Part shown: piece after piece, positions 25,872-38,192 of the stretch | How positions within the stretch are numbered: position 1 is the first letter of the stretch | Layout: each line of letters begins with the position of its first letter | Assembly: GCA_025451845.1 (NCBI GenBank) | Contig: JANWJS010000026.1 | Coordinates: 1-64,000, forward strand | Length of the DNA: 64,000 nt | Direction: 5' to 3' | From: Steroidobacteraceae bacterium | Lineage (GTDB): Bacteria; Pseudomonadota; Gammaproteobacteria; Steroidobacterales; Steroidobacteraceae | Notes under the pieces: model-generated | The model's input: only the letters and a program-made list of their open reading frames with translations | The model's database searches: none | Told to the model about the DNA's origin: nothing | Program-made: the position numbers and the translations under genes

Positions 25872-26819
25872 ATGAAGCGCGTCATCGCGGTCGCCAATCA
25901 GAAGGGCGGCGTCGGTAAGACCACCACCGCCGTCAATCTGGCCGCCTCTCTCGCGGCCACTCGCCGCCGCGTCCTGCTCATGGACCTCGATCCGCAGGGC
26001 AACGCGACCATGGGCAGCGGAATCGACAAGGCGCAGCTCGCGCGCGGCACGCTCGAAGTGCTGCTCGGCGAGGCGGCGCTGGAGTCGGCGCTCTGCAAGG
26101 TCGAGCATGGCGGCTATGCGCTGCTGCCCGCCAATCAGGACCTGACCTCCGCCGAGGTACGGCTTCTCACCCAGACCGTCGGTCGCGAGACTCGTCTGCG
26201 CCGCGCGCTCGCGCCGGCGCGCGGTGCGTACGATGTGATCCTCATCGACTGCCCGCCGGCTCTCAACATGCTCACGGTGAATTCGCTGGTCGCGGCGGAC
26301 AGCGTGCTGATTCCCATGCAGTGCGAGTACTACGCACTCGAAGGCCTGTCGGCGCTGGTCGGCACGATCGAGCAGATCCGCGTGGCCGTCAACCCGGCGC
26401 TCGAGATCGAGGGTATCCTGCGCACCATGTTCGATCCGCGGAACAACCTCGCGAACGAGGTGAGCGCGCAGCTCCTCATGCATTTCGGCGACAAGGTCTT
26501 TCGCACCGTCATTCCTCGCAACATCCGCCTCGCGGAGGCGCCGTCCTTCGGGCGGCCGGTGTTGTTTCATGACAAGGAGTCGCGCGGCGCGCTGGCGTAT
26601 CTCGCGCTCGCGGGCGAGATGATCCGGCGGGAGGAAGAGGCTCTGCAGCCCGCCCGCGCGGCGTCTGCGGCCGATGCCGGCGCGGGTCCGGCCGCTTCGG
26701 CGCCGGCTGCCGGTGCCTCTGCCGAGAATCCAGCCGCGGCCGAGCCGCAGCCCGGCGGCGCGGACCAGGCCGAGGCGACGCGCGTGGACGACATCGCCGC
26801 CGGGAGCGGCGCCTCGTGA
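25872..26819 (+). CDS. parA: chromosome-partitioning ATPase ParA (Soj)
   Basis: A 315-residue deviant Walker ATPase that segregates the origin region together with ParB-parS. The motif KGGVGKTT is at 11-18, Walker A' LLMDLDPQGNAT near 38-49, and LIDCPPALN follows. A tail of about 55 residues that is mostly Ala, Pro, Gly and Glu is added at the C-terminus, unlike the compact 260-residue family norm. The ATG at 25872 is chosen because MKRVIAVANQKGG is the canonical start. It overlaps parB by 4 bases. Confidence 0.95.
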   Translation: MKRVIAVANQKGGVGKTTTAVNLAASLAATRRRVLLMDLDPQGNATMGSGIDKAQLARGTLEVLLGEAALESALCKVEHGGYALLPANQDLTSAEVRLLTQTVGRETRLRRALAPARGAYDVILIDCPPALNMLTVNSLVAADSVLIPMQCEYYALEGLSALVGTIEQIRVAVNPALEIEGILRTMFDPRNNLANEVSAQLLMHFGDKVFRTVIPRNIRLAEAPSFGRPVLFHDKESRGALAYLALAGEMIRREEEALQPARAASAADAGAGPAASAPAAGASAENPAAAEPQPGGADQAEATRVDDIAAGSGAS

Positions 26820-27754
26820 TCCAGAAAAAGCCAACCCTGGGCCGGGGCTTGGCCGACCTCCTCGGCCAGATGAGCGCGCCGCGGCCGGCGGCTGCCGGCG
26901 AGCAGCCGCACCCAGCCTCCGCTTCTGCTGCAGCACCCCTGGACGAAGAGCTGGCGCGCCTGCCGCTCGATGTCCTGCAGCGCGGGCGTTATCAACCGCG
27001 CATCGACATGCGTCCGGAGACGCTCGAGGAGCTGGCCGCCTCCATCAAGGCACAGGGCGTGGTTCAGCCGATCGTAGTGCGGCCGATCGCGGCACCCGCT
27101 CCCGGGGAATCGCAGCGCTACGAGATCATTGCCGGCGAGCGCCGCTGGCGCGCCGCGCAGATCGCCGGCCTCGCCAACATTCCCGCGGTCATCCGCCGCA
27201 TTCCCGACGAGGCGGCGATCGCCGTCGCGCTGATCGAGAACATCCAGCGCGAGAGCCTGAATCCTCTCGAAGAGGCGCGGGCGCTCGAGCGCCTCATCAC
27301 TGAGTTCGAGCTCACCCACGCGCAGGCCGCAGAGGCCGTGGGCCGCTCGCGCGCGGCCGTCAGCAACCTGCTGCGCCTGCTCGAGCTCGCTCCGGAGGTC
27401 GGTGCGCTGCTCGAGCGGCGCGAGCTGGAGATGGGCCACGCCCGCGCGCTGCTGGCTCTGTCGGCCCGGCGGCAGCAGGCGGAAGTGGCGACGATCGTGG
27501 CGAAGAAGAGTCTGTCGGTGCGCGAGACCGAGGCGCTGGTGCGGCGCATGCAGCGCGGCAAGGACGGCGAAGCCGGCGCAGGGCGCGAGAATGGCGTGGC
27601 GGGTGATCCGGATGTGCGGCGGCTGGAGCAGGAGCTTGCCGACAAGCTTGGGGCGAAGGTCCTCATCCAACACTCGCAGGCCGGCAAGGGAAAGGTCGTG
27701 GTGAGCTACAACAGCCTCGACGAGCTCGACGGAATCCTGGCGCACATCAGCTAG
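26816..27754 (+). CDS. parB: chromosome-partitioning protein ParB (Spo0J)
   Basis: A 312-residue centromere-binding CTPase. It has the N-terminal ParA-interaction motif (GRGLADLLG), the CTP-binding ParB/Srx core (QRGRYQPRIDM, AGERRWRAAQIAG, ENIQRESLNPLEEA), the HTH (LTHAQAAEAVGRSRAAVSNLLRLLEL) and the C-terminal dimerisation segment (VLIQHSQAGKGKVVVSYNS). Start is GTG overlapping the parA stop. No convincing parS site was found by eye in this window. Confidence 0.96.
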   Translation: MIQKKPTLGRGLADLLGQMSAPRPAAAGEQPHPASASAAAPLDEELARLPLDVLQRGRYQPRIDMRPETLEELAASIKAQGVVQPIVVRPIAAPAPGESQRYEIIAGERRWRAAQIAGLANIPAVIRRIPDEAAIAVALIENIQRESLNPLEEARALERLITEFELTHAQAAEAVGRSRAAVSNLLRLLELAPEVGALLERRELEMGHARALLALSARRQQAEVATIVAKKSLSVRETEALVRRMQRGKDGEAGAGRENGVAGDPDVRRLEQELADKLGAKVLIQHSQAGKGKVVVSYNSLDELDGILAHIS

Positions 27755-27941
27755 TAGAAGCGCTGGATCCGGGCACATTGCGCTGCCCTTTCGTGCTGCG
27801 CGCGAGCCCCGGGTGCTCCAGGGGCACCCGCTCGGCGGAGCCAAGCGACGCTTTGCCGAAAGGCACCGCCTCGCCCTGGCACTCGGGTGCCCGGATTGAG
27901 GTCACTTCTTTCGAGCCTACCGAGACCTGGCGCGCCGTGTA

Positions 27942-27970
27942 TGGCCTTTTCGGAACGGGATCACTATAAT
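27942..27970 (+). promoter_or_regulatory. candidate atp operon promoter
   Basis: A perfect -10 TATAAT (27965-27970) lies 17 bases behind a poor -35 (TGGCCT). It is about 175 bases upstream of atpI in the right orientation and is the best sigma-70 match in the leader. Confidence 0.5.
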
Positions 27971-28020
27971 TCCGCGACTTTGCCCTTCGATCGGGCGCAA
28001 GTGCCTGTCGGATAAGGCAA

Positions 28021-28047
28021 AAACTGCAGACCGGTGCTGCAGTTTTC
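28021..28047 (+). promoter_or_regulatory. hairpin in atp operon leader
   Basis: AAAACTGCAG-accggtg-CTGCAGTTTT is a perfect 10-bp inverted repeat, about 50 bases after the candidate promoter and 98 bases before atpI. Ending in TTTT it could be an attenuator or a boundary terminator; function is inference. Confidence 0.5.
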
Positions 28048-28145
28048 GAGCCGGCGGGCGCCCTGATCGAACCCCACGTGACTGAGTGACACGCTCGAGC
28101 GTGCGGGGCGGGGTGCGGGCGTGTCGCAAGACTTGGGGTTATAGA

Positions 28146-29454
<1,309 letters not shown>

Positions 29455-29503
29455 AGCACCCCAATGTCGCAACCAATTCCGGTATCACCCAACGGAGATT
29501 TGA

Positions 29504-29767
<264 letters not shown>

Positions 29768-29816
29768 GTCTGGCCGACCACCGCGAGCATCGACGTGAGT
29801 CCTTGAGGAATAGAGC

Positions 29817-30287
29817 GTGAACATCAATCTCACTCTCATCATTCAGATGGTCGTTTTCGGCCTGCTCATCTGGATTACGATGCGCTGGGGCTGGCCGCCC
29901 CTCATGGCCATCATCGAGGAGCGCCAGCGCAAGATCGCGCAGGGGCTGGCCGCAGCGGACAAGGGAGAGCATGAGCTCGCACAGGCGCAGGAGCGTGCCA
30001 ACGAGATTTTGCGCGAGGCGCGTGAGCGCGGCGGACAGATCATCGAGCAGGCGCAACATCGCGCGAACGGCATCCTGGAGGAGGCGCGGGTCAACGCCAA
30101 CCAGGAGGGCCAGCGTCTCGTGGCTTCCGCGCAGCAGCAGATCGGCCTCGAGGCCTCGCGCGCGCGTGAGAGCCTGCGGCGCGAGATCGGCGAGTTCGCC
30201 GTCGCGGCAGCCTCCAAGCTCCTCGAGCGCGAGATCGATCCGCGCGCGCACCAGGAGCTCATCAGCAAGCTCGCGGCGCAGATCTGA
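29817..30287 (+). CDS. atpF: F-type ATP synthase F0 subunit b
   Basis: A 156-residue stator subunit with one N-terminal membrane helix (NLTLIIQMVVFGLLIWITMRWGW) followed by a long charged helix with right-handed coiled-coil character. Length and position match E. coli subunit b (156 residues). GTG start. Confidence 0.95.
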   Translation: MNINLTLIIQMVVFGLLIWITMRWGWPPLMAIIEERQRKIAQGLAAADKGEHELAQAQERANEILREARERGGQIIEQAQHRANGILEEARVNANQEGQRLVASAQQQIGLEASRARESLRREIGEFAVAAASKLLEREIDPRAHQELISKLAAQI

Positions 30288-30301
30288 CGGAGCGATGACG
30301 G

Positions 30302-30838
30302 ATGGCGGATAAGAGCACCATTGCCCGGCCCTACGCGAAAGCGGCCTTCGAGGAGGCGCGCGACCGCAAACGTCTCGGCCCCTGGTCGGAGGCGCTGCGG
30401 ACCTCGGCTGCGGTCGTTGGCGACTCGAGGGTCGAAGAGCTGCTCGGCAACCCTCGTGTCACGCCCGAGGAGCTGGCCGCGCTCATCATCGGGATCGCGG
30501 GCCCGCAGCTCGATGAACAGGGTGGCAACTTCGTCCGCACACTCGCGGCCAATCGACGACTGGCTCTGCTGCCGCAGATCTCGGCGCGCTTCGATGAGCT
30601 CAAGGGTGAGGCTGAGGGCGTCATCGACGTGACGGTCACCTCCGCGGCGCCACTCGATGATTCTCAGCGAGACAAGCTGGCCGCTGCGCTCGAGCGGCGG
30701 CTGGGACGGTCGGTCCGGCTGCAATGCGCCACGGACCCGGCGCTCATTGGCGGCGCCGTACTACGGGCCGGGGATCTGGTGATCGACGGCTCGCTGCGCG
30801 CACGGCTCGAGCGCATCGCTTACGAGCTGACAGCCTAA
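30302..30838 (+). CDS. atpH: F-type ATP synthase F1 subunit delta
   Basis: A 178-residue OSCP-type subunit linking F1 to the b-dimer. The N-terminal helical domain begins STIARPYAKAAFE and the C-terminal signature GGAVLRAGDLVIDGSLRARLERI is diagnostic. Confidence 0.96.
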   Translation: MADKSTIARPYAKAAFEEARDRKRLGPWSEALRTSAAVVGDSRVEELLGNPRVTPEELAALIIGIAGPQLDEQGGNFVRTLAANRRLALLPQISARFDELKGEAEGVIDVTVTSAAPLDDSQRDKLAAALERRLGRSVRLQCATDPALIGGAVLRAGDLVIDGSLRARLERIAYELTA

Positions 30839-30862
30839 GTAATTTTTCGGGGAAACACTCTC

Positions 30863-32401
30863 ATGGCCATCAAGGCAAGCGAAATCAGCGATCTGATCAA
30901 GCAGCGGATCGAAGGCTTCAAGTCCGTCACGGAGGCGCGCAACGTCGGCACGATTGTGTCGGTCACCGATGGCATCACGCGAATCCATGGTCTGGCCGAC
31001 GCGCGCTACGGCGAGATGCTGGAGTTTCCGGGCAACACCTTCGGTCTGGCGCTCAACCTCGAGCAGGACTCCGTCGGGGCCGTGGTGCTCGGCGACTACA
31101 AGCACCTGCGCGAAGGCGACCAGGTCAAGACCACGAGCCGCATCCTCGAGGTGCCGATCGGCCGCGAGCTTCTCGGGCGTGTGGTCGATTCGCTGGGCCG
31201 GCCGATCGATGGCAAGGGTCCCATCAACGCCACGCGCACGGCGCCGATCGAGCGCGTGGCGCCGGGCGTCATTTACCGCAAATCGGTCAGCCAGCCGGTG
31301 CAGACCGGCTACAAGGCGATCGACTCCATGGTGCCGGTCGGCCGCGGCCAGCGTGAGCTCATCATCGGCGATCGGCAGACCGGCAAGACCGCGCTCGCGG
31401 TCGACACGATCATCAACCAGAAATCGTCGGGGGTGAAGTGCATTTACGTCGCGATTGGTCAGAAGCAATCGACCATCGCCAACGTGGTGCGCAAGCTCGA
31501 GGAGCACGACGCCCTCAAGCACACGATCATCGTCGCCGCTTCGGCCTCGACCCCGGCTGCCATGCAGTACATCTCAGCTTACTCGGGCTGCACGATGGGC
31601 GAGTTCTTCATGGACAATGGCGAGGACGCCCTGATCGTATACGACGATCTGTCGAAGCAGGCGGTCGCGTATCGACAGATCTCGCTGTTGCTGCGGCGAC
31701 CGCCGGGCCGCGAGGCATTCCCCGGCGACGTGTTCTATCTCCACTCGCGCTTGCTCGAGCGCAGCGCGCGTGTCAACGAGGAGTACGTCGAGCAGGTCAG
31801 CAAGGGCGCGGTGAAGGGCAAGACGGGCTCGCTCACCGGACTGCCGATCATCGAGACACAGGCGGGCGACGTCACGGCGTTCGTCCCCACCAACGTCATC
31901 TCCATCACCGACGGGCAGATCTTCCTCGAGACCGATCTTTTCAATGCCGGTGTCCGCCCGGCCATGAACGCCGGCATCTCGGTGTCGCGCGTCGGCGGCG
32001 CCGCGCAGACCGACATCATCAAGAAGCTGGGCGGCGGCATCCGTCTCGCCCTGGCGCAGTATCGTGAGCTCGCCGCCTTCTCGCAGTTCGCTTCCGACCT
32101 CGATGAGGCCACCCGCCGCCAGCTCGAGCGCGGCCAGCGCGTCACCGAGGTGATGAAGCAGAAGCAGTACGCCCCGATGTCGGTGGCGGAAATGGCGCTT
32201 TCCATCTATGCCGTCAACAATGGCTTCATGGACAAGGTGGAGTTGAAGAAGCTGGTCGCCTTCGAGGCGGCGCTGCAGGCCTTCGCGCGCACCAGCTATC
32301 AGCCGATGCTCGATCGCATCAACAAGGACCCGAAGCTCAAGGACAACGAGGCGGAGCTGAAGAAGTGCGTCGAGGACTTCCTCAAGACCGGAACCTACTG
32401 A
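30863..32401 (+). CDS. atpA: F-type ATP synthase F1 subunit alpha
   Basis: A 512-residue non-catalytic nucleotide-binding subunit. The P-loop GDRQTGKTA is at about 169-177, with the ATP synthase alpha/beta signature near [17 protein letters not shown]. Length matches the family. Confidence 0.98.
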   Translation: MAIKASEISDLIKQRIEGFKSVTEARNVGTIVSVTDGITRIHGLADARYGEMLEFPGNTFGLALNLEQDSVGAVVLGDYKHLREGDQVKTTSRILEVPIGRELLGRVVDSLGRPIDGKGPINATRTAPIERVAPGVIYRKSVSQPVQTGYKAIDSMVPVGRGQRELIIGDRQTGKTALAVDTIINQKSSGVKCIYVAIGQKQSTIANVVRKLEEHDALKHTIIVAASASTPAAMQYISAYSGCTMGEFFMDNGEDALIVYDDLSKQAVAYRQISLLLRRPPGREAFPGDVFYLHSRLLERSARVNEEYVEQVSKGAVKGKTGSLTGLPIIETQAGDVTAFVPTNVISITDGQIFLETDLFNAGVRPAMNAGISVSRVGGAAQTDIIKKLGGGIRLALAQYRELAAFSQFASDLDEATRRQLERGQRVTEVMKQKQYAPMSVAEMALSIYAVNNGFMDKVELKKLVAFEAALQAFARTSYQPMLDRINKDPKLKDNEAELKKCVEDFLKTGTY

Positions 32402-32413
32402 CCTTCTGCCGTC

Positions 32414-33277
32414 ATGCCAGGCACCAAGGAAATACGCTCCAAGATCGCGAGTGTGAAGAACACTCAGAAGATCACCAAGGCCATGCAGATGGTGGCCACG
32501 AGCAAGATGCGCCGTGCCCAGGATCGCATGCGTCAGGCGCGCCCTTATGCGGAGAAGATGCGCGTGGTCATTGGGCACCTGACCGAGGCCAACCCTGATT
32601 ATCGCCATCCCTTCCTGCAGCCGCGGGACGAGGTCAAGAGCATCGGCATCATCGTGGTCGCCACTGACCGCGGGCTCGCCGGCGCGCTCAACGCCAACGT
32701 CTTCAAGCAGACGCTCTATCTCATGCGCGAGTGGCAGCGCAAGGGCGCGACGGTCAATCTCTGCCTGATCGGCGCCAAGGGGCTCGCCTTCTTCCGCCGT
32801 ATCGGCGTGCCGATCCTCGCCAACGTCGCGCACCTCGGCGACCGGCCGCACGTGAAGGATCTCATCGGCACCGTCAAGGTGATGCTGGACAGCTACCGGG
32901 AGGGCAAGATCGATCGGCTCTTCCTGGTGAACGCCCAGTTCGTCAACACCATGACGCAGAAGCCCGTGGTCGAGCAGCTGTTGCCCATCGAGGCCATGGA
33001 CACCGAGGGATTGCAGGAGCACTGGGATTACATCTACGAGCCGGAAGCCGCGCAGATCCTCGACGGCCTGCTGATGCGCTACATTGAATCGCAGGTCTAC
33101 CGCGCGGCGGTCGAGAACGTCGCTTCCGAGATGGCGGCACGGATGATTGCCATGGGGGCCGCCTCCGACAATGCCGGCAAGCTGATCAACGAGCTGCAAC
33201 TCATCTACAACAAGGCCCGCCAGGCCGCGATCACCAAGGAGCTCTCCGAGATCGTCGGCGGAGCTGCCGCGGTATAA
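32414..33277 (+). CDS. atpG: F-type ATP synthase F1 subunit gamma
   Basis: A 287-residue central stalk subunit. The N-terminal helix ([23 protein letters not shown]) and the C-terminal signature ([19 protein letters not shown] segment [18 protein letters not shown]) are the classic gamma coiled coil. It rotates inside the alpha3beta3 hexamer. Confidence 0.97.
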   Translation: MPGTKEIRSKIASVKNTQKITKAMQMVATSKMRRAQDRMRQARPYAEKMRVVIGHLTEANPDYRHPFLQPRDEVKSIGIIVVATDRGLAGALNANVFKQTLYLMREWQRKGATVNLCLIGAKGLAFFRRIGVPILANVAHLGDRPHVKDLIGTVKVMLDSYREGKIDRLFLVNAQFVNTMTQKPVVEQLLPIEAMDTEGLQEHWDYIYEPEAAQILDGLLMRYIESQVYRAAVENVASEMAARMIAMGAASDNAGKLINELQLIYNKARQAAITKELSEIVGGAAAV

Positions 33278-33288
33278 TTTTCTATTGA

Positions 33289-34728
<1,440 letters not shown>

Positions 34729-34738
34729 AGGTTCGTCC

Positions 34739-35167
34739 ATGGCCGATCCGCACACTATTCATGTTGACATCGTCAGCGCCGAGGGGCAGATCTTCTCCGG
34801 AGAGGCTGCGATGGTGTTCGCCCCGGCTTCCGAGGGAGACATTGGGGTGGCACCGCGGCATGCGCCGCTGCTCTCGCTGCTGAAGCCGGGGGAGGTGCGG
34901 GTGCAGACGCCGGATGGGCAGGAGCAGCACTTTTTCGTGGGCGGCGGCGCCATCGAAGTGCAGCCTTCCAAGGTGACAGTGCTGGCGGATACGGCGCTGC
35001 GGGCCAAGGACATCGATGAGGCGGCGGCGTTGGCCGCGAAGCAGCGGGCGGAAGAGGCGCTGAGAGATCGCGGCGGGCACATCACGCAGGCGGAGGCGCT
35101 GGCGGAGTTGGCGCGGGCGGCGGCGCAGTTGAAGATCATCGAGCGGTTGCGCAAGCTGCGGTCGTAA
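34739..35167 (+). CDS. atpC: F-type ATP synthase F1 subunit epsilon
   Basis: A 142-residue subunit with an N-terminal beta-sandwich (HVDIVSAEGQIFSGEA … GDIGVAPRHAPLLSLLKPG) and a C-terminal helical hairpin that can inhibit ATP hydrolysis. The ATG at 34739 with GAGG eight bases upstream is preferred. Last gene of the atp operon. Confidence 0.96.
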   Translation: MADPHTIHVDIVSAEGQIFSGEAAMVFAPASEGDIGVAPRHAPLLSLLKPGEVRVQTPDGQEQHFFVGGGAIEVQPSKVTVLADTALRAKDIDEAAALAAKQRAEEALRDRGGHITQAEALAELARAAAQLKIIERLRKLRS

Positions 35168-35298
35168 AAAGGTACTTTGCGCAGTCTTCGGGGCGGGCAG
35201 TCCCGAGAGTCGGGCGGGAAGCCTTGCGAGTTCAGGCAGGCAGTTCTAAAAGCCGTCCGGACAGTTCCTGCAATGCATGCTCCCCTTACGGGTGCGAC

Positions 35299-36693
35299 AT
35301 GACTAAATCAAACTCGGGGCGTACTGCCCCCTTGTCGGTCATCATCCTTGCCGCAGGCGAGGGGAAGCGGATGAAGTCCGCACTGCCGAAAGTCCTGCAG
35401 CCGCTCGCCGGGCAGCCACTGCTCGCGCACGTCATTGCTACGGCCCGGTCCTTGGACCCCGCGGCAATCCATGTAGTGTATGGACATGGAGGTGAGCGCG
35501 TACGCGAGGCGCTCGCGGCTGACGCAGTGGAGTGGACATTGCAGGCGCAGCAGCTGGGGACGGGGCATGCGGTGCTGCAGGCCATACCCAAGGTGCCGGA
35601 AGACCATGTGGCCCTCATTCTGTATGGAGATGTGCCGCTGCTCGGCCGGGAGAGGCTCGTGCAGCTGGTGGCGCTTGCCGGGCCGCGGCAGGCCGCGCTG
35701 CTTACGATGACAGTGGACGATCCGACGGGGTATGGACGGATCGTGCGCGACGCCAACGGGCGCGTGGAACGGATCGTGGAGCAAAAGGACGCCTCGGCGG
35801 AGGAGCGCTCGATCCGGGAGTGCAACACGGGGGTGATTGCTGCGCCCGCCGGACTCTTGCAGCGCTGGCTGCGGGGGCTGAAGGCGGACAACTCGCAGCG
35901 CGAGTACTACCTCACCGATGTCATCGCGATGGCAGTCAAGGATGGCGTGGCGGTCAATCCATTGGGGTGTGCCGATGCCATCGAGGCACTCGGCGTGAAC
36001 GACAAAGTGCAGCTCGCCATGCTGGAGTCGCAGTGCCGGCAGCGGGCCGCGCGGGCGCTGATGCTGGCGGGAGTGACGATCGCGGACCCGGCAAGGATCG
36101 ATGTGCGGGGTCGGGTGACCCATGGGAAGGATGTGTTCATCGATGTCAATGTCGTGTTCGAAGGAACCGTGAAGCTCGGGGATCGGGTGCGCATCGGGCC
36201 GGGCTGCGTCGTTCGGGACGCGCAGATCGGCGATGACACGCAGCTCTTTCCCCATTGCGTCATCGAAGGAGCGGTGATCGGGCCAAAGTGTAACATTGGG
36301 CCGTTTGCCCGGTTCAGGCCGACATCGCGGCTGGCCGGCGGCGTGCACGTCGGCAACTTCGTCGAGGTCAAGAATTCGACGATGGCGGACGAGTCGAAAG
36401 CCAATCACTTGTCTTACGTGGGGGACGCGCACGTGGGGGCGCGCGTCAACATCGGCGCCGGCACGATCATCGCGAACTATGACGGTGTCAATAAACACCG
36501 CACCGTGATCGAAGACGATGCGCACACGGGTTCCAACAGCGTCCTCGTGGCTCCCATCACTGTCGGCGCCGGGGCCACGGTTGCCGCGGGCTCGACGGTC
36601 GCGAATCAAGTACCTGCGGGAAAGCTCACCATCGCGCGCGCGCGCCAGACGACCATCGAGAGCTGGACGCGGCCCACCAAGCAAAAGAAATAG
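35299..36693 (+). CDS. glmU: bifunctional GlcN-1-P acetyltransferase / GlcNAc-1-P uridyltransferase
   Basis: A 464-residue enzyme making UDP-GlcNAc for peptidoglycan and LPS. The N-terminal uridyltransferase has the nucleotide motif LAAGEGKRMKSALPKV. The C-terminal half is a left-handed beta-helix with hexapeptide repeats and the acetyltransferase active-site region NIGAGTIIANYDGVNKHRT. The ATG at 35299 is preferred over one 25 codons upstream. Its location behind atpC, with glmS further on, is common in Gammaproteobacteria. Confidence 0.96.
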   Translation: MTKSNSGRTAPLSVIILAAGEGKRMKSALPKVLQPLAGQPLLAHVIATARSLDPAAIHVVYGHGGERVREALAADAVEWTLQAQQLGTGHAVLQAIPKVPEDHVALILYGDVPLLGRERLVQLVALAGPRQAALLTMTVDDPTGYGRIVRDANGRVERIVEQKDASAEERSIRECNTGVIAAPAGLLQRWLRGLKADNSQREYYLTDVIAMAVKDGVAVNPLGCADAIEALGVNDKVQLAMLESQCRQRAARALMLAGVTIADPARIDVRGRVTHGKDVFIDVNVVFEGTVKLGDRVRIGPGCVVRDAQIGDDTQLFPHCVIEGAVIGPKCNIGPFARFRPTSRLAGGVHVGNFVEVKNSTMADESKANHLSYVGDAHVGARVNIGAGTIIANYDGVNKHRTVIEDDAHTGSNSVLVAPITVGAGATVAAGSTVANQVPAGKLTIARARQTTIESWTRPTKQKK

Positions 36694-36782
36694 CATCGAG
36701 ACACCGCGCTTATCGGGCGCGGCTGAGTCACGCGACGGCACTTCTGCCGTCCGCATAGCAAGCTGATGTCTCGTAAAGAGAA

Positions 36783-36815
36783 GTGCCCGAAATGTGCCTG
36801 AGCACATTTGGGCAC
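36783..36815 (+). terminator. long hairpin downstream of glmU
   Basis: GTGCCC-g-AAATGTGC, loop CTGA, GCACATTT-GGGCAC gives 14 paired bases with one bulged G. A second inverted repeat (CGCCAC … GTGGCG, 36822-36842) follows. Placed between convergent glmU and the hydrolase gene, it is a likely transcription boundary, though the T-run is poor. Confidence 0.5.
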
Positions 36816-36951
36816 AAATGTCGCCACCGAGCATATGTGGCGCATGGGGCGCAGGGAGCTCCTTCCCCTGAAGACTTGCTCTAAGAACGCCACATAAAAC
36901 TGGGCTCGATGCCGAGGACGCGCCCCGACGGCGGGAAGAGATACAGTCTCG

Positions 36952-37743
36952 TTATGGGTCTGCTCCTCCATTTGCTCGAGTTTCGCAGGCGGCTCTTTCG
37001 ATCACGCGTGCAACTGCGCCGGGGTGGGAGATGTACACCAAATGACTGGCCTTGATCTGCGTGATCTTTGCTCTTGAGCGTCTGTACATCCAGTGCGCCA
37101 GCATCGGGTTGAGCTCGCGATCTTCCGTGGCGATGATCCCGTAACTCGGTTTATGGTGCCACGCAGCGACCGTCACCGGCGCATCGAATGCGGCTGTCGC
37201 CACCGGCACTTGTGCGTTCGCCATGAATTCCGCCTCCGGGCGAGGCAGATCGGCTGCCACGTCGGCCGTGAATTTGGTTGGGTCGATGAAGATGAAGCCG
37301 TCCTTGGTCTGCTTGAGATCGCTCGCAGGGACCGTTCCTGGCATCGACGCGGCCAGCCTGTTGGTGGTTTCGCCTCTGTCGGGCTGTAGCGCCGCAACGT
37401 ACACGAGCGCTCGCACCTTCGGATCGGCGCCAGCAACCGTGATGATGGTGCCGCCATAGCTGTGGCCCGCCAGGATGACAGGTCCATCCTGTAGGTCGAT
37501 GACACGTTTCGTCGCCGCGACGTCATCGGCGAGACCCGTGAGAGGCTCCTGGACGACGCTCACGTGGTATCCGTCTCTCGTGAGGATCTCGTAAACGCCG
37601 CGCCATCCTGAGCCATCCGTGATAGCGCCATGCACCAGAACGATGTTCTTCACCGTCCCAATCGCTGCGGTCGCTGCTTTAGCAGCCGGACTGCCGGCGA
37701 GCACCAAAGCCGCGAGAACAAGGCAGAGAATGTCAGCAGCCAT
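36952..37743 (-). CDS. exported alpha/beta hydrolase
   Basis: A 263-residue hydrolase with a signal peptide (about 1-23, ending AKAAT). It shows the EstC/pyrethroid-esterase-like pattern NIVLVHGAITDGSGW, the nucleophile elbow GHSYGG, an acid near TEDRELNP, and a histidine in KASHLVYISHP. It probably acts on esters in the periplasm. Start at 37743 lies 2 bases after the stop of the AHSA1 gene, so it is the third gene of the arsR operon. Confidence 0.88.
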   Translation of the reverse strand: MAADILCLVLAALVLAGSPAAKAATAAIGTVKNIVLVHGAITDGSGWRGVYEILTRDGYHVSVVQEPLTGLADDVAATKRVIDLQDGPVILAGHSYGGTIITVAGADPKVRALVYVAALQPDRGETTNRLAASMPGTVPASDLKQTKDGFIFIDPTKFTADVAADLPRPEAEFMANAQVPVATAAFDAPVTVAAWHHKPSYGIIATEDRELNPMLAHWMYRRSRAKITQIKASHLVYISHPGAVARVIERAACETRANGGADP

Positions 37744-37745
37744 AG

Positions 37746-38192
37746 CTATTCCTTTCCGGAGAGAGCGATGGAGCCCGTCTCCAGCAGGGATTTGAGGTTG
37801 GAGAGGATCTTGGGCCAGCCGCCGGATACCGCCTCGATCAGCTTCGAAGGTTCGCACTCAATGGTATGAGTGATGGAGAGCTTGACCGCGGTGCCAATCT
37901 GTTCCAGCTCCATCGTGCAGATCGAGTCACCTTCAGCCTTGAGCTCGGGCCTTTTCTGATGCTGCCATCGGATCACCAACCGCCCCGGTGGTGCGGCCTC
38001 GATGACCTCGCCGGCGTCGGTGATGGTTCCATCGGAATACACCATCTTCCACGGGGAACCCGGCGTCCATTGGCTGTCACAGTGTGTGCCGAACCAGTAT
38101 TGTCTCATAAATTCCGCGTCCGTCAGCGCTGACCAGAGCTTCTCCGGCGTGGTGCGAATGTACGTCACGTAGACAAACTTCGATCTAGCCAT
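37746..38192 (-). CDS. SRPBCC (AHSA1-type) protein
   Basis: A 148-residue START/AHSA1-like protein with a hydrophobic ligand cavity. The pattern VTYIRTTPEKLWSALTDAEFMRQYW is typical, as is the C-terminal helix GGWPKILSNLKSLLETG. The ligand is unknown. ArsR–SRPBCC pairs are very common, and here the start overlaps the arsR 3' end by 8 bases, which indicates coupled translation. Confidence 0.9.
   Translation of the reverse strand: MARSKFVYVTYIRTTPEKLWSALTDAEFMRQYWFGTHCDSQWTPGSPWKMVYSDGTITDAGEVIEAAPPGRLVIRWQHQKRPELKAEGDSICTMELEQIGTAVKLSITHTIECEPSKLIEAVSGGWPKILSNLKSLLETGSIALSGKE

Larger units (their letters stand above)
27755..28145. other. intergenic leader region parB / atpI
   Basis: 391 bases with no supported gene. 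It contains two short hairpins in the first part (GGGTGC … GCACCC at 27811-27829 and GGCAC-TCGG-GTGCC at 27878-27891), a promoter-like TATAAT at 27965-27970 and a strong hairpin at 28021-28047. The hairpin-rich 27780-27900 block resembles a dispersed intergenic repeat unit, but no second copy is visible in this window. Confidence 0.45.

Noticed and set aside
24840-26936. A 698-codon minus-strand frame opposite the dehydrogenase and parA
   Set aside because: Both plus-strand genes are unmistakable and the antisense product has no recognisable domain.
28071-28083. A CCCACGTGAC stretch that looks like a parS core near parB
   Set aside because: Only the central CACGTG fits; the flanks do not match the TGTTTCACGTGAAACA palindrome.
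31574-33199. A 541-codon minus-strand frame opposite atpA/atpG
   Set aside because: It is antisense to strongly conserved ATP synthase genes and arises from high GC3.
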